Shown piece by piece: positions 17,272 to 24,966 of a stretch of DNA of 34,945 nucleotides. Made by a program: the position numbers and the translations under genes. Below the pieces are notes generated by a model. That model ran no database searches. It was not told the DNA's origin and worked only from the letters and a program-made list of their open reading frames with translations. The first letter of the stretch is position 1; the number at the start of each line of letters is the position of its first letter. The DNA is from Labilibaculum filiforme (GTDB lineage Bacteria; Bacteroidota; Bacteroidia; Bacteroidales; Marinifilaceae). The stretch spans positions 1 through 34,945 of the forward strand of contig NZ_MVDD01000029.1 in NCBI RefSeq assembly GCF_002843315.1, written 5' to 3'.

Positions 17272-20200
17272 ATGAACAATTTGTCATGCTCTCTTAGGAT
17301 CAGAATAATAGTTTTATTCTTTTTTCTTCTAATGTGCTCTCCGGATATTGCATCGGCTCAAAACAAATATTCTGTTTTCGGAAAAGTAAAAATTGAAAAT
17401 GGAAGTATCGATAATACTCGAATTACCATTTTGAAAAATGCGGAGAAAATGGAATCGAAAATTGTTGACGATAGCGGAAAGTTTGAGTATACCTTGGATT
17501 TTGGGAATGAGTATATTTTTGAATTTTCAAAAGAGGGATTTGTCACTAAGAAAGTTAGTGTATCTACTTTTGTTCCCTTGGAAATTCTTAGTAGAGACAA
17601 TCAGTTTCCTCCCTTTAAGTTTATGGTTTCGCTTTTTCCAGCATACGAAGGTTTGGATCTTTCGGTATTTGATCAGCCCATGGGGATGATCATGTACGAT
17701 AAAGAATTGGATGATTTTGATTACGACCGCGATTACGACTCACAAATTAGAGATGCTATTAAAAAGGCGGAAGAGGAAGCTAGAAAAAGAGCGGAAGAGT
17801 TAGAAGCACAAAGATTAGCAAAAGAACGAGCTTATAAAGCAGCAATACAACGTGGAGATATCAATTTCAATGCTCAAAAATACGACCTGTCCAAAGCTGG
17901 ATATATCGAGGCTTTAGGTATTATGCCAGATGAGGTTTATCCAAAAACCCAATTACAAAAAATTGATGAGCTGATTGGAGAGGAGTTGGCTAAAGAACAG
18001 GAAAAAGCTCGCCTTGAAGCAGAAAGAAAAGCCTTGGAAGAAAAGTACCTGGCCTTACTAACCCAAGCCGATACACAATTTGAGTCTAAGGATTATCAAC
18101 TTTCTAAAACAAGCTATACTAGCGCTTTAGAAGTAAAGCCAAATGAAGCATATCCTAAAAATCAAATCCAGAAAATTAGTGATTTGTTAGCGGAGCAAGC
18201 ACAATTAGCTGCCGATAAAAAGGCAGTTGATGAGAAATATGCAACTACAATTGCGTTGGCCGATTCTCAGTTTAGTGCCGGTGATTATCAGACTTCCAAA
18301 GTGAGCTATAGCGAAGCTTTGAGTTTAAAGGCAAGTGAAGTTTATCCAAAATCACAAATTCAGAAGATTGATGAAATTTTAGCGAAACAAAAAGCAGAAG
18401 CAGAGGACGCTGCTCGATTACTTGCTAACAAGAAAGTTTTGGACGAAAAATACGCAGCCATTATAAATTTGGCGGATTCTCAGTTTGAATCGGGCGATTA
18501 TCAATCAGCGAAAACTTCCTACTCGGACGCTTTAAGCTTAAAAGCAGAGGAGGCTTACCCAAAATCTCAAATTCAAAAAATTGATGAAGTTTTGGCAGCT
18601 CAACAAGCAGAAGCCGCCGAAGCAGCTCGATTGCTTGCAGAAAAGAAAGCTTTGGAGGAAAAATATGCATCTATAATTGCCTTGGCGGATTCTCAATTTA
18701 CTGCCGCCGACTATCAGACTTCTAAAAGCACTTATTCGGATGCATTGAGTGTAAAACCCAAGGAAGCTTATCCGAAATCTCAAATTCAGAAAATTGATGG
18801 AATATTGGCGACTCAATTAGCTCAAGCTGATGAGGAAGCTCGTTTACTTGCAGAGAAGAAAGCTTTGGAGGATAAGTACCTAGCTACAATTACTCTGGCT
18901 GATTCTCAGTTTAGTACTGCAGATTACCAGACTTCTAAAAATACTTATTTGGATGCGTTGAATTTAAAACAAAATGAAGCTTATCCGAAATCTCAAATCC
19001 AAAAAATAGAGGATCTGCTGGCCAAACAATTGGCTGACGCGGATGAAGCATCAAGATTGGCTTCTCAAAAGAAAGCTTTAGAAGAAAAGTATGTGGCAAT
19101 TATTAATTTGGCGGATTCTCAGTTTTCTGCTGGCGACTATCAATCTTCTATAACAACTTATTCCGATGCTTTAAGTTTAAAAGCAGAGGAGACTTATCCA
19201 AAATCTCAAATTCAAAAGATTAATGAGATTTTGAATGCACAACAAGCGGAAGCGAATGAGGAGGCTCGATTACTTGCGGAAAAGAAAGTCCTAGAGGAAA
19301 AATATAATTCCATTATTAAACTTGCTGATTCTCAATATTCATTGGGCGAGTATCAGTCTGCTAAAACAGGTTATTCCAATGCTTTAGGTTTGAAGGCCGA
19401 GGAAGTGTATCCAAAAACGCAAATTCAAAAAATTGACGCATTGTTGGCGGATAAGCAAGCAGAAGCTGAAAATGCAAAACGTTTGTTAGCAGAGAAAAAA
19501 GCTTTGGACGAAAAATACGATTCTGTAATTAAACTGGCAGATGCTCAATTTTCTGAGGAAGAATATCAATCGGCTAAAAATAGTTATAACGAAGCTCTAA
19601 GTATAAAAGCTGACGAAGCGTATCCAAAAAATCAAATTCAAAAGATCGATGATTTATTAGTAATTCAAATGGCAGAGGCTGACGAGGCCGCTCGATTGGC
19701 ATCGCAGAAAAAAGCCTTGAACGATAAATATGCCTCTATAATTGCTTTGGCTGATTCTCAATTTTCTAGTAGTGATTACCAGTCGTCTCGAACAAGTTAT
19801 AGTGATGCTTTAGAATTAAAAGGCAAAGAGAATTATCCAAAGGCACAGATAAAAAAGATTGATGATATTTTGTTGGAACAAAAGCGTTTGGCCGAAGAGG
19901 AGGCAAGATTAGCAATGGAACAACAAGAACTAGATGAGAAATACAATTCATTAATTATTTTAGCCGATTCTCAATTTTCTTCGGAATCATATGAGTCATC
20001 GAAAAAGAATTATACGATGGCTTTGGAGATGAGAAGTAAGGAAAGCTATCCAAAAACACAAATCGAGAAAATTGACGAAATTGTAAATCGCTTAAAAGCT
20101 AAGTCGGAGGAGGAAGCTAGAATTGCTGAAGCGCTTCGAGTAAAAGAAAGAGATTATAATAATGCCATTGCTCTTGCCGATAAGTATTATGAGGGAAAAA

Positions 20201-21276
20201 GATGGCAGTCGGCAATCGACGAGTACGAAAAAGCACAAGCGGTGAAACCACAGGAAGTGTATCCTCCGAATAGGATTGCTGAAATTCAATTGATTTTGAA
20301 AGACTTAGAGAAATTAGAAGAAGAGAAATCAAGCTTGCAATATCAATACAAGGCTTTATTGGAAGAAGGCGATCAGTTATATAATAAAAAGGAGTATACC
20401 GCTGCAATTGGAAAGTATCAAGGAGCATTAAATTTAAAACCAAAAGAATCATATCCTAAAAATCAGCTTAAGAGAATTGAAGTTGAATTGGAGCAACAGG
20501 CGCGGGAAGCAGAAAAATTAAGAGAGTTGAATCGGTTGTACGGAGAAGAGATTGCTCAGGGGGATAAATTCCTAAAAGAGGAGCAATTCAGTGTTGCACG
20601 TCATCATTTTAATACGGCTTTAAGCATGAAGCCGGGCGAAGAATATCCCCAACAAAAATTGGAAGAGATTGAAAAATTGGTAGAAGCCTTAAAATTAGCA
20701 GATGAGGAGTCGATATCTGGTAATTCAACTAATTTTGAGAAGAAATTGTCTATTGCCAGGGAGCGCGAATATGCTGCTATCATAGCTAAAGGAGATGATT
20801 CTTTTAAAGCCTCGCATTATACGGTGGCGAAAGTGATGTACGAAAGAGCTCTTGAATATTTTGAAAGAGATTATCCTAAGAAAAAATTAAAGGAAATTGA
20901 CAAGATTATTCAAGAAGAGAAGGATTCGGAACTTACCGAAGAATATAGAAAGTTAATAGCCCGAGGGGATGAAGAGTTAACAAAGAAAAATTATTCGGTT
21001 GCTAAATTCTATTATCAGAAAGCAAAAACGATTGATTCTTCCGAAAAGTATGCAGCTAATCAATTGGATAAGATCGAGGATATTATTGATTCGAAGAAGG
21101 ATCAGAAATTGGAAGCAGAATATAAAAAAGTAATAGAGAAGGCCGATGAAGCATTCGATAAAGAAAATTATTCGGTTGCCCGATTCTATTATAAAAAAGC
21201 TAATAGTCTAAAGTCAGAGGAGTCATATCCAGTAGAAAGATTGAAATTGATAGAAGATAATCAAACTAAGAAATAG
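17272..21276 (+). CDS. Giant exported protein with 17 tandem TPR-like repeats
   Basis: A 1334-residue exported protein. Residues 1-29 are a signal peptide (cleavage after ASA before Q). Residues about 32-95 form a beta-sandwich resembling a carboxypeptidase-regulatory domain (YSVFGKVKIENGSIDNTRI, YIFEFSKEGFVTKKV). An acidic linker and coiled coil follow. From residue 186 to the end there are 17 helical repeats of a TPR-like fold, each with a core such as ALADSQFSAGDYQTSK then YSDALSLK then EAYPKSQIQKIDEIL. Repeats 3-11 are each exactly 71 residues (316-954) and nearly identical; repeats 12-17 are shorter (about 55-80) and more divergent. It should be a long periplasmic solenoid or rod. No enzyme motif or OmpA-like domain is seen. 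I cannot assign a function. Confidence 0.8.
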   Translation: MNNLSCSLRIRIIVLFFFLLMCSPDIASAQNKYSVFGKVKIENGSIDNTRITILKNAEKMESKIVDDSGKFEYTLDFGNEYIFEFSKEGFVTKKVSVSTFVPLEILSRDNQFPPFKFMVSLFPAYEGLDLSVFDQPMGMIMYDKELDDFDYDRDYDSQIRDAIKKAEEEARKRAEELEAQRLAKERAYKAAIQRGDINFNAQKYDLSKAGYIEALGIMPDEVYPKTQLQKIDELIGEELAKEQEKARLEAERKALEEKYLALLTQADTQFESKDYQLSKTSYTSALEVKPNEAYPKNQIQKISDLLAEQAQLAADKKAVDEKYATTIALADSQFSAGDYQTSKVSYSEALSLKASEVYPKSQIQKIDEILAKQKAEAEDAARLLANKKVLDEKYAAIINLADSQFESGDYQSAKTSYSDALSLKAEEAYPKSQIQKIDEVLAAQQAEAAEAARLLAEKKALEEKYASIIALADSQFTAADYQTSKSTYSDALSVKPKEAYPKSQIQKIDGILATQLAQADEEARLLAEKKALEDKYLATITLADSQFSTADYQTSKNTYLDALNLKQNEAYPKSQIQKIEDLLAKQLADADEASRLASQKKALEEKYVAIINLADSQFSAGDYQSSITTYSDALSLKAEETYPKSQIQKINEILNAQQAEANEEARLLAEKKVLEEKYNSIIKLADSQYSLGEYQSAKTGYSNALGLKAEEVYPKTQIQKIDALLADKQAEAENAKRLLAEKKALDEKYDSVIKLADAQFSEEEYQSAKNSYNEALSIKADEAYPKNQIQKIDDLLVIQMAEADEAARLASQKKALNDKYASIIALADSQFSSSDYQSSRTSYSDALELKGKENYPKAQIKKIDDILLEQKRLAEEEARLAMEQQELDEKYNSLIILADSQFSSESYESSKKNYTMALEMRSKESYPKTQIEKIDEIVNRLKAKSEEEARIAEALRVKERDYNNAIALADKYYEGKRWQSAIDEYEKAQAVKPQEVYPPNRIAEIQLILKDLEKLEEEKSSLQYQYKALLEEGDQLYNKKEYTAAIGKYQGALNLKPKESYPKNQLKRIEVELEQQAREAEKLRELNRLYGEEIAQGDKFLKEEQFSVARHHFNTALSMKPGEEYPQQKLEEIEKLVEALKLADEESISGNSTNFEKKLSIAREREYAAIIAKGDDSFKASHYTVAKVMYERALEYFERDYPKKKLKEIDKIIQEEKDSELTEEYRKLIARGDEELTKKNYSVAKFYYQKAKTIDSSEKYAANQLDKIEDIIDSKKDQKLEAEYKKVIEKADEAFDKENYSVARFYYKKANSLKSEESYPVERLKLIEDNQTKK
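18217..20133 (+). repeat. Nine 213-bp in-frame tandem repeats inside the giant TPR-like gene
   Basis: Codons 316-954 make up nine consecutive units of exactly 213 bp (1917 bp in all). Each starts with a KKALEEKY-like segment and contains LADSQF, YPKSQIQKI and a coiled linker such as AEEAARLLAE. DNA is conserved as well as protein (for example GATTCTCAGTTT recurs), so recent unit duplication or gene conversion is likely. Unit starts are 18217, 18430, 18643, 18856, 19069, 19282, 19495, 19708 and 19921. Confidence 0.9.
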
Positions 21277-21316
21277 TGTTTGTAACACCATTCTAAATGC
21301 ATTAAATACAAGTTTT

Positions 21317-22549
21317 ATGGCCCTAAATTACCTTTGGATTTTCTTTTTTGTGCTTGCTTTCGTAGTTGGATTAATTAAGTTGATTGTTTTTGGCGATATG
21401 GAGGTTTTTCCAAATATGGTGAATTCCACTTTCGAAATGGCAAAAACGGGTTTTGATATTTCTTTGGGTTTAACGGGGGTGTTAACCCTGTGGCTAGGAA
21501 TTATGAAGATTGGCGAGAATGGAGGAATTGTAAAGGTTTTTTCCCGATTAATTGGACCTTTCTTCAATAAGTTATTTCCTGAAATTCCTAAGGGGCACGC
21601 TGCGCATGGTTCCATAATGATGAATTTGGCGGCAAATATGCTTGGTTTGGATAATGCAGCTACGCCATTAGGATTAAAGGCGATGAAGGAGATGCAGTCG
21701 GTGAATCCATCGGAGGATACTGCGTCTAATGCACAAATCATGTTTTTGGTGCTGAATACTTCAGGCTTAACGATTATTCCCATATCCATTATGGTGTACC
21801 GAGCGCAATTGGGAGCTGTGAATCCATCCGATATTTTTATCCCAATTTTATTGGCAACCTACTTTTCAACCATAGCAGGTTTAGTAAGTGTTGCTATTGT
21901 TCAGAAAATTAATCTTTTCGATAAGGTAGTGCTGGCCTATTTAGGCGGACTAACGGCTTTTATTGTTGCATTAATTGCCTATTTTTCGAGCTTAGAGAAG
22001 GATCAAATTACTCAAATTTCGACCGTAGTTAGTAATGTGTTTTTGTTTTCCATCATCATTACATTTATTCTTATGGCAGCACGAAAAAAAGTGAATGTTT
22101 ACGAGAGTTTTATTGATGGTGCAAAAGAAGGTTTTTCCATAGCGATTAAAATTATTCCCTATTTGGTTGCTATTTTGGTTGCAATTGGAGTATTTAGAGC
22201 CTCGGGAACAATGGATTTGGTAATTGAAGGAGCACGACGGTTTTGTTTTTTTATAGGAGTTAATTCCGATTTTGTGGAAGCCTTGCCTACTGCATTAATG
22301 AAACCTTTGAGCGGTAGTGGTGCACGAGGCATGATGGTGGATGCGATGCAAACACATGGAGCAGATAGTTTTGTTGGGAAATTAGCTTCTACCTTGCAAG
22401 GAGCAACAGATACAACTTTTTATATTATCGCAGTATATTTTGGAGCAGTAGGAATTAAGAATACCAGATATGCAGTCACCTGTGGTTTAATTGCTGATTT
22501 TGCAGGAATTATTGCTGCAATTGCAATTGCTTATCTATTTTTTCATTAA
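21317..22549 (+). CDS. Fused SpmA-SpmB-type Gate membrane protein
   Basis: A 410-residue membrane protein combining two Gate domains. The first half (about 1-205) has the SpmA-like signature NMLGLDNAATPLGLKAMKEM. The second half (about 215-410) has the SpmB-like PTALMKPLSGSGARGMM and TLQGATDTTFYIIAVYFGAVG. In Bacillus and Clostridium SpmA and SpmB are separate proteins needed for spore-core dehydration. Bacteroidota do not sporulate and commonly carry the fused form, whose substrate is unknown; nucleoside or other solute transport is a family-level guess. It lies 40 bp after the giant repeat gene, close enough for co-transcription. About ten hydrophobic helices are visible. No residue appears lost. 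Confidence 0.88.
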   Translation: MALNYLWIFFFVLAFVVGLIKLIVFGDMEVFPNMVNSTFEMAKTGFDISLGLTGVLTLWLGIMKIGENGGIVKVFSRLIGPFFNKLFPEIPKGHAAHGSIMMNLAANMLGLDNAATPLGLKAMKEMQSVNPSEDTASNAQIMFLVLNTSGLTIIPISIMVYRAQLGAVNPSDIFIPILLATYFSTIAGLVSVAIVQKINLFDKVVLAYLGGLTAFIVALIAYFSSLEKDQITQISTVVSNVFLFSIIITFILMAARKKVNVYESFIDGAKEGFSIAIKIIPYLVAILVAIGVFRASGTMDLVIEGARRFCFFIGVNSDFVEALPTALMKPLSGSGARGMMVDAMQTHGADSFVGKLASTLQGATDTTFYIIAVYFGAVGIKNTRYAVTCGLIADFAGIIAAIAIAYLFFH

Positions 22550-22594
22550 TCCATTTTAAATGTAGTACTGATCGAAATACGATGGAAAAAGCAT

Positions 22595-22620
22595 TACTTT
22601 TGAGGTTTAAATAAGGAGGG
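22595..22620 (+). promoter_or_regulatory. -7 box and strong Shine-Dalgarno of the S4 protein gene
   Basis: TACTTTTG at 22595-22602 matches TAnnTTTG. AAGGAGGG at 22613-22620 is a near-perfect Shine-Dalgarno 4 bases before the ATG at 22625. Strong Shine-Dalgarno sequences are uncommon in Bacteroidota and absent from the neighbouring genes here, which supports this start. Confidence 0.55.
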
Positions 22621-22624
22621 ATAT

Positions 22625-22831
22625 ATGATTAAATTTAAAATTGAAACCGAATATATCGAGTTAATAAAGCTGATAAAAGCAACTCATATAAGCGAAAGTG
22701 GTGCTCAGGCTAAAATTTTTGTGGAAGACGGAATTGTATTTCGAAATGGAGAAATGGAATTGCGAAAAAGAGCAAAAATTCGTCCGGGCGATAAAATAGA
22801 AATCTTCGATGAAGTAATTATAGTAGAATAA
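22625..22831 (+). CDS. Small S4-domain RNA-binding protein (YaaA/YbcJ type)
   Basis: A 68-residue protein that is little more than one S4 RNA-binding domain. The core ELIKLIKATHISESGAQAKIFVEDG, with V-FRNGE--L-KRAKIRPGDKI, matches the single-domain S4 proteins of the YaaA/YbcJ group. These bind structured RNA and are often linked to ribosome function; the exact role is uncertain. It has its own -7 box and an unusually strong Shine-Dalgarno. A T-tailed hairpin at 22859-22896 follows. It is not obviously in an operon with the SpmA/B fusion 75 bp upstream. Confidence 0.85.
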   Translation: MIKFKIETEYIELIKLIKATHISESGAQAKIFVEDGIVFRNGEMELRKRAKIRPGDKIEIFDEVIIVE

Positions 22832-22858
22832 GTAAATTCTATTATATAATACAAAGCA

Positions 22859-22897
22859 AAAATCAGCAAGTAGATGAATTCTAAATGCTGATTTTTT
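22859..22897 (+). terminator. Terminator after the S4 protein gene
   Basis: AAATCAGCA (ending 22868) pairs with TGCTGATTT (starting 22886) over 9 bp with a 17-base loop and a run of T after the stem. It lies between the S4 gene and the convergent SRPBCC gene. Confidence 0.7.
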
Positions 22898-23058
22898 TAT
22901 GTTGTAATTTTAGTGGTCGACTTCGAATTAATAGATCTTTAACTATTCATAATGCCATAATTGTTAACGCGATAAGTCTAACCAGTTTTTTAGAGTAAGG
23001 CTTTGTAAACTATGCGTATTGTAAATTGGTCAATATTTCGAATCTAAAAATCTATTGT

Positions 23059-23448
23059 CTAATAAAACTCCAAAAAGCTTTTCAGCGATCCTAAATAGTA
23101 CTCCTTCCAACCTTCAATAATTTCATCGTAAGCTTCATCGGGAATATTAGTATGAGTAAGCTCCACCCTTGATTTTGAACCAGCTTTTTTTATCAATAAG
23201 CTTACAATCGACGGAGTTTCAGTCTCTCCAAAGAACCACTCCTGAACAATTTTATAATCTTTTACAATTTCCAGGTTAACGCCCGTAATATCTCCTTCCC
23301 AAAGGGAGAAAATAGTGCCGGGGTTTTCGTCCATTACTGCAGGGTATCCAGTCCAAAGTTCAATTTGAAAAGAATTGGTTAGGGCATTGTATACTTCTTC
23401 CTGCGAGGACGTTATTTCTAGGCTAAATGTGAATTCTTTCATTATCAT
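23059..23448 (-). CDS. SRPBCC / AHSA1-like domain protein
   Basis: A small protein of the SRPBCC (START-like, AHSA1/Aha1 C-terminal) superfamily. Its pattern is a first strand MKEFTFSLEITSS, a helix EEVYNALTNSFQIELWTG, then SLWEGDITGVNLEIV, KIVQEWFFGE and RVELTHTNIPDE, ending with a long helix EIIEGWKEYYLGSLKSFLEF. Such domains bind hydrophobic ligands or assist chaperones; the ligand is unknown. The open frame extends to 23466, but a -7-like box (TAATTTTG, minus strand 23471-23464) would put transcription start near or after that codon. I therefore favour the ATG at 23448 or 23442. It is alone on the minus strand, divergent from the E2 gene. Confidence 0.75.
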   Translation of the reverse strand: MIMKEFTFSLEITSSQEEVYNALTNSFQIELWTGYPAVMDENPGTIFSLWEGDITGVNLEIVKDYKIVQEWFFGETETPSIVSLLIKKAGSKSRVELTHTNIPDEAYDEIIEGWKEYYLGSLKSFLEFY

Positions 23449-23463
23449 GTTATTTTTCTCGCT

Positions 23464-23471
23464 CAAAATTA
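23464..23471 (-). promoter_or_regulatory. -7 box of the SRPBCC gene
   Basis: On the minus strand 23471-23464 reads TAATTTTG, a TAnnTTTG match, 16-22 bases from the favoured start codons. No good -33 element is seen. Confidence 0.35.
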
Positions 23472-23607
23472 ACCTGAATAATAAGAAAGTGGTAACTTTT
23501 AGAAAATAATTTTAAGCTTATCGAAGAAATCTATACCCTAATAAACAATTGTAATGTGGAGATTGCAATTATTTTAAGCTTAATCAATCTAAATAAGAAT
23601 AATTTTC

Positions 23608-23615
23608 TATATTTG
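23608..23615 (+). promoter_or_regulatory. -7 box of the E2-E1 operon
   Basis: TATATTTG at 23608-23615 matches TAnnTTTG exactly, 46 bases before the E2 ATG. The -33 region is AT-rich without a clear TTG. Confidence 0.45.
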
Positions 23616-23661
23616 TATCGAAACATTTAAATATGATTATAAATATTAAAATATAAGTTAT

Positions 23662-24963
23662 ATGTCTAGCTTTGAAATCATAATGCCTAAGTTGGGCGAG
23701 AGCGTACAGGAAGCTACTATCACGAAAATGTTCGTGAAGTTGAATGATCAGGTGGAAGAGGATGATATGCTTTTTGAAATAGCAACGGATAAAGTTGATT
23801 CCGAAATACCTTGTCCGGTAGACGGAAAGGTGGTTGAAATCCGATTTAAAGAAAATGATGTAGTTCCCGTTGGCGAGGTGGTTGCAATTATTGCTTTGGG
23901 GGATGCTGACGATGTGGAAGCACCAGTTGAAGCAAGTGAAAGCACTGCCGAACCAGAAACAGCTCAAGCGTCTGTTGGAAGTGGAAGTACTTCTGATATT
24001 CAATCTACTTCAGGTCGATTTTATTCTCCGCTAGTGAAAAGCATTGCGAAAAGTGAAAATATTACTGTTCAAGAACTGGAAACAATCGCTGGTAATGGTA
24101 CGGAGGGAAGAGTCCAAAAACAAGATGTTTTGGATTACTTGTCTAAACGAAACGGAGCAAACGTTTCAACACCCGAGGTGAAAACAGTTGCAGCACCAGT
24201 TGCAGCGCCTGCTCCAGTTGCCGAGAAACCAAAAGTTTCCATGTCTATCGGTGCTCAGGATCAGATTGTGGAAATGGATCGCATGAGACGAATTATTGCC
24301 GATCACATGGTGATGTCGAAACAAACATCTCCTCACGTAACCGCAATGGTAGAAGCCGATGTTACCGATATGGTAAATTGGAGAAATAAAGTGAAAGATG
24401 CTTTCCAGAAACGAGAAGGAACAAAAATCACCTTTATGCCTCTTATTATCGAAGCCGTTTCGAAGGCTTTACGTGAATTTCCGGGTGTAAATGCCTCTGT
24501 AGATGGATACAATGTTATTTTACGAAAAAATATCAATGTAGGTGTTGCAGTTGCTCTTCCAAGTGGAAATTTAATTGTTCCCGTGATAAAGAATGCCGAT
24601 CAGAAAAATTTAATTGGTTTAGCAAATGATATGAATCGTTTGGCGACCGATGCACGAAATAATAAATTGGGTCCCGATGATATTTCGGGAGGTACGTTTA
24701 CGATTTCCAATTTCGGATCTTTTAAAAATGTAATGGGAACTCCAATTATTAATCAACCACAAGTTGCAATATTGGCTGTTGGAACCATCGAAAAGAAACC
24801 AGCAGTAATCGAAACTCCAGCAGGAGATGCAATTGTAGTTCGCCAGAAAATGTTCCTTTCTCTTTCTTACGACCACCGTGTTGTGGATGGAGCCTTGGGA
24901 GGTGCATTCTTAAGACGAATTGCTGATTATTTGGAAGATTTTGAGATTAACAGAGCATTTTAA
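23662..24963 (+). CDS. 2-oxo acid dehydrogenase E2 (dihydrolipoamide acyltransferase)
   Basis: The acyltransferase core of a 2-oxo acid dehydrogenase complex, 433 residues. The order is one lipoyl domain (1-80) with lipoylated K44 in EIATDKVDSE; an acidic and alanine-rich linker; a peripheral-subunit-binding domain (about 121-160, SPLVKSIAKSENITV to GRVQKQDVLDYL); a second linker rich in Pro and Ala (about 175-195); and the catalytic domain (about 205-433) with H405 and D409 in DHRVVDG. The next gene, 3 bp downstream, is a fused E1, so the two are translationally close and form an operon. A branched-chain oxo acid is the likeliest substrate for this E1 type. No E3 (lipoamide dehydrogenase) gene is in the window. 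Confidence 0.93.
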   Translation: MSSFEIIMPKLGESVQEATITKMFVKLNDQVEEDDMLFEIATDKVDSEIPCPVDGKVVEIRFKENDVVPVGEVVAIIALGDADDVEAPVEASESTAEPETAQASVGSGSTSDIQSTSGRFYSPLVKSIAKSENITVQELETIAGNGTEGRVQKQDVLDYLSKRNGANVSTPEVKTVAAPVAAPAPVAEKPKVSMSIGAQDQIVEMDRMRRIIADHMVMSKQTSPHVTAMVEADVTDMVNWRNKVKDAFQKREGTKITFMPLIIEAVSKALREFPGVNASVDGYNVILRKNINVGVAVALPSGNLIVPVIKNADQKNLIGLANDMNRLATDARNNKLGPDDISGGTFTISNFGSFKNVMGTPIINQPQVAILAVGTIEKKPAVIETPAGDAIVVRQKMFLSLSYDHRVVDGALGGAFLRRIADYLEDFEINRAF

Positions 24964-24966
24964 ATC

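Noticed and set aside
21317-22549. Evidence of sporulation
   Set aside because: Fused SpmA/SpmB-type proteins are common in non-sporulating Bacteroidota, and no other sporulation gene is present.
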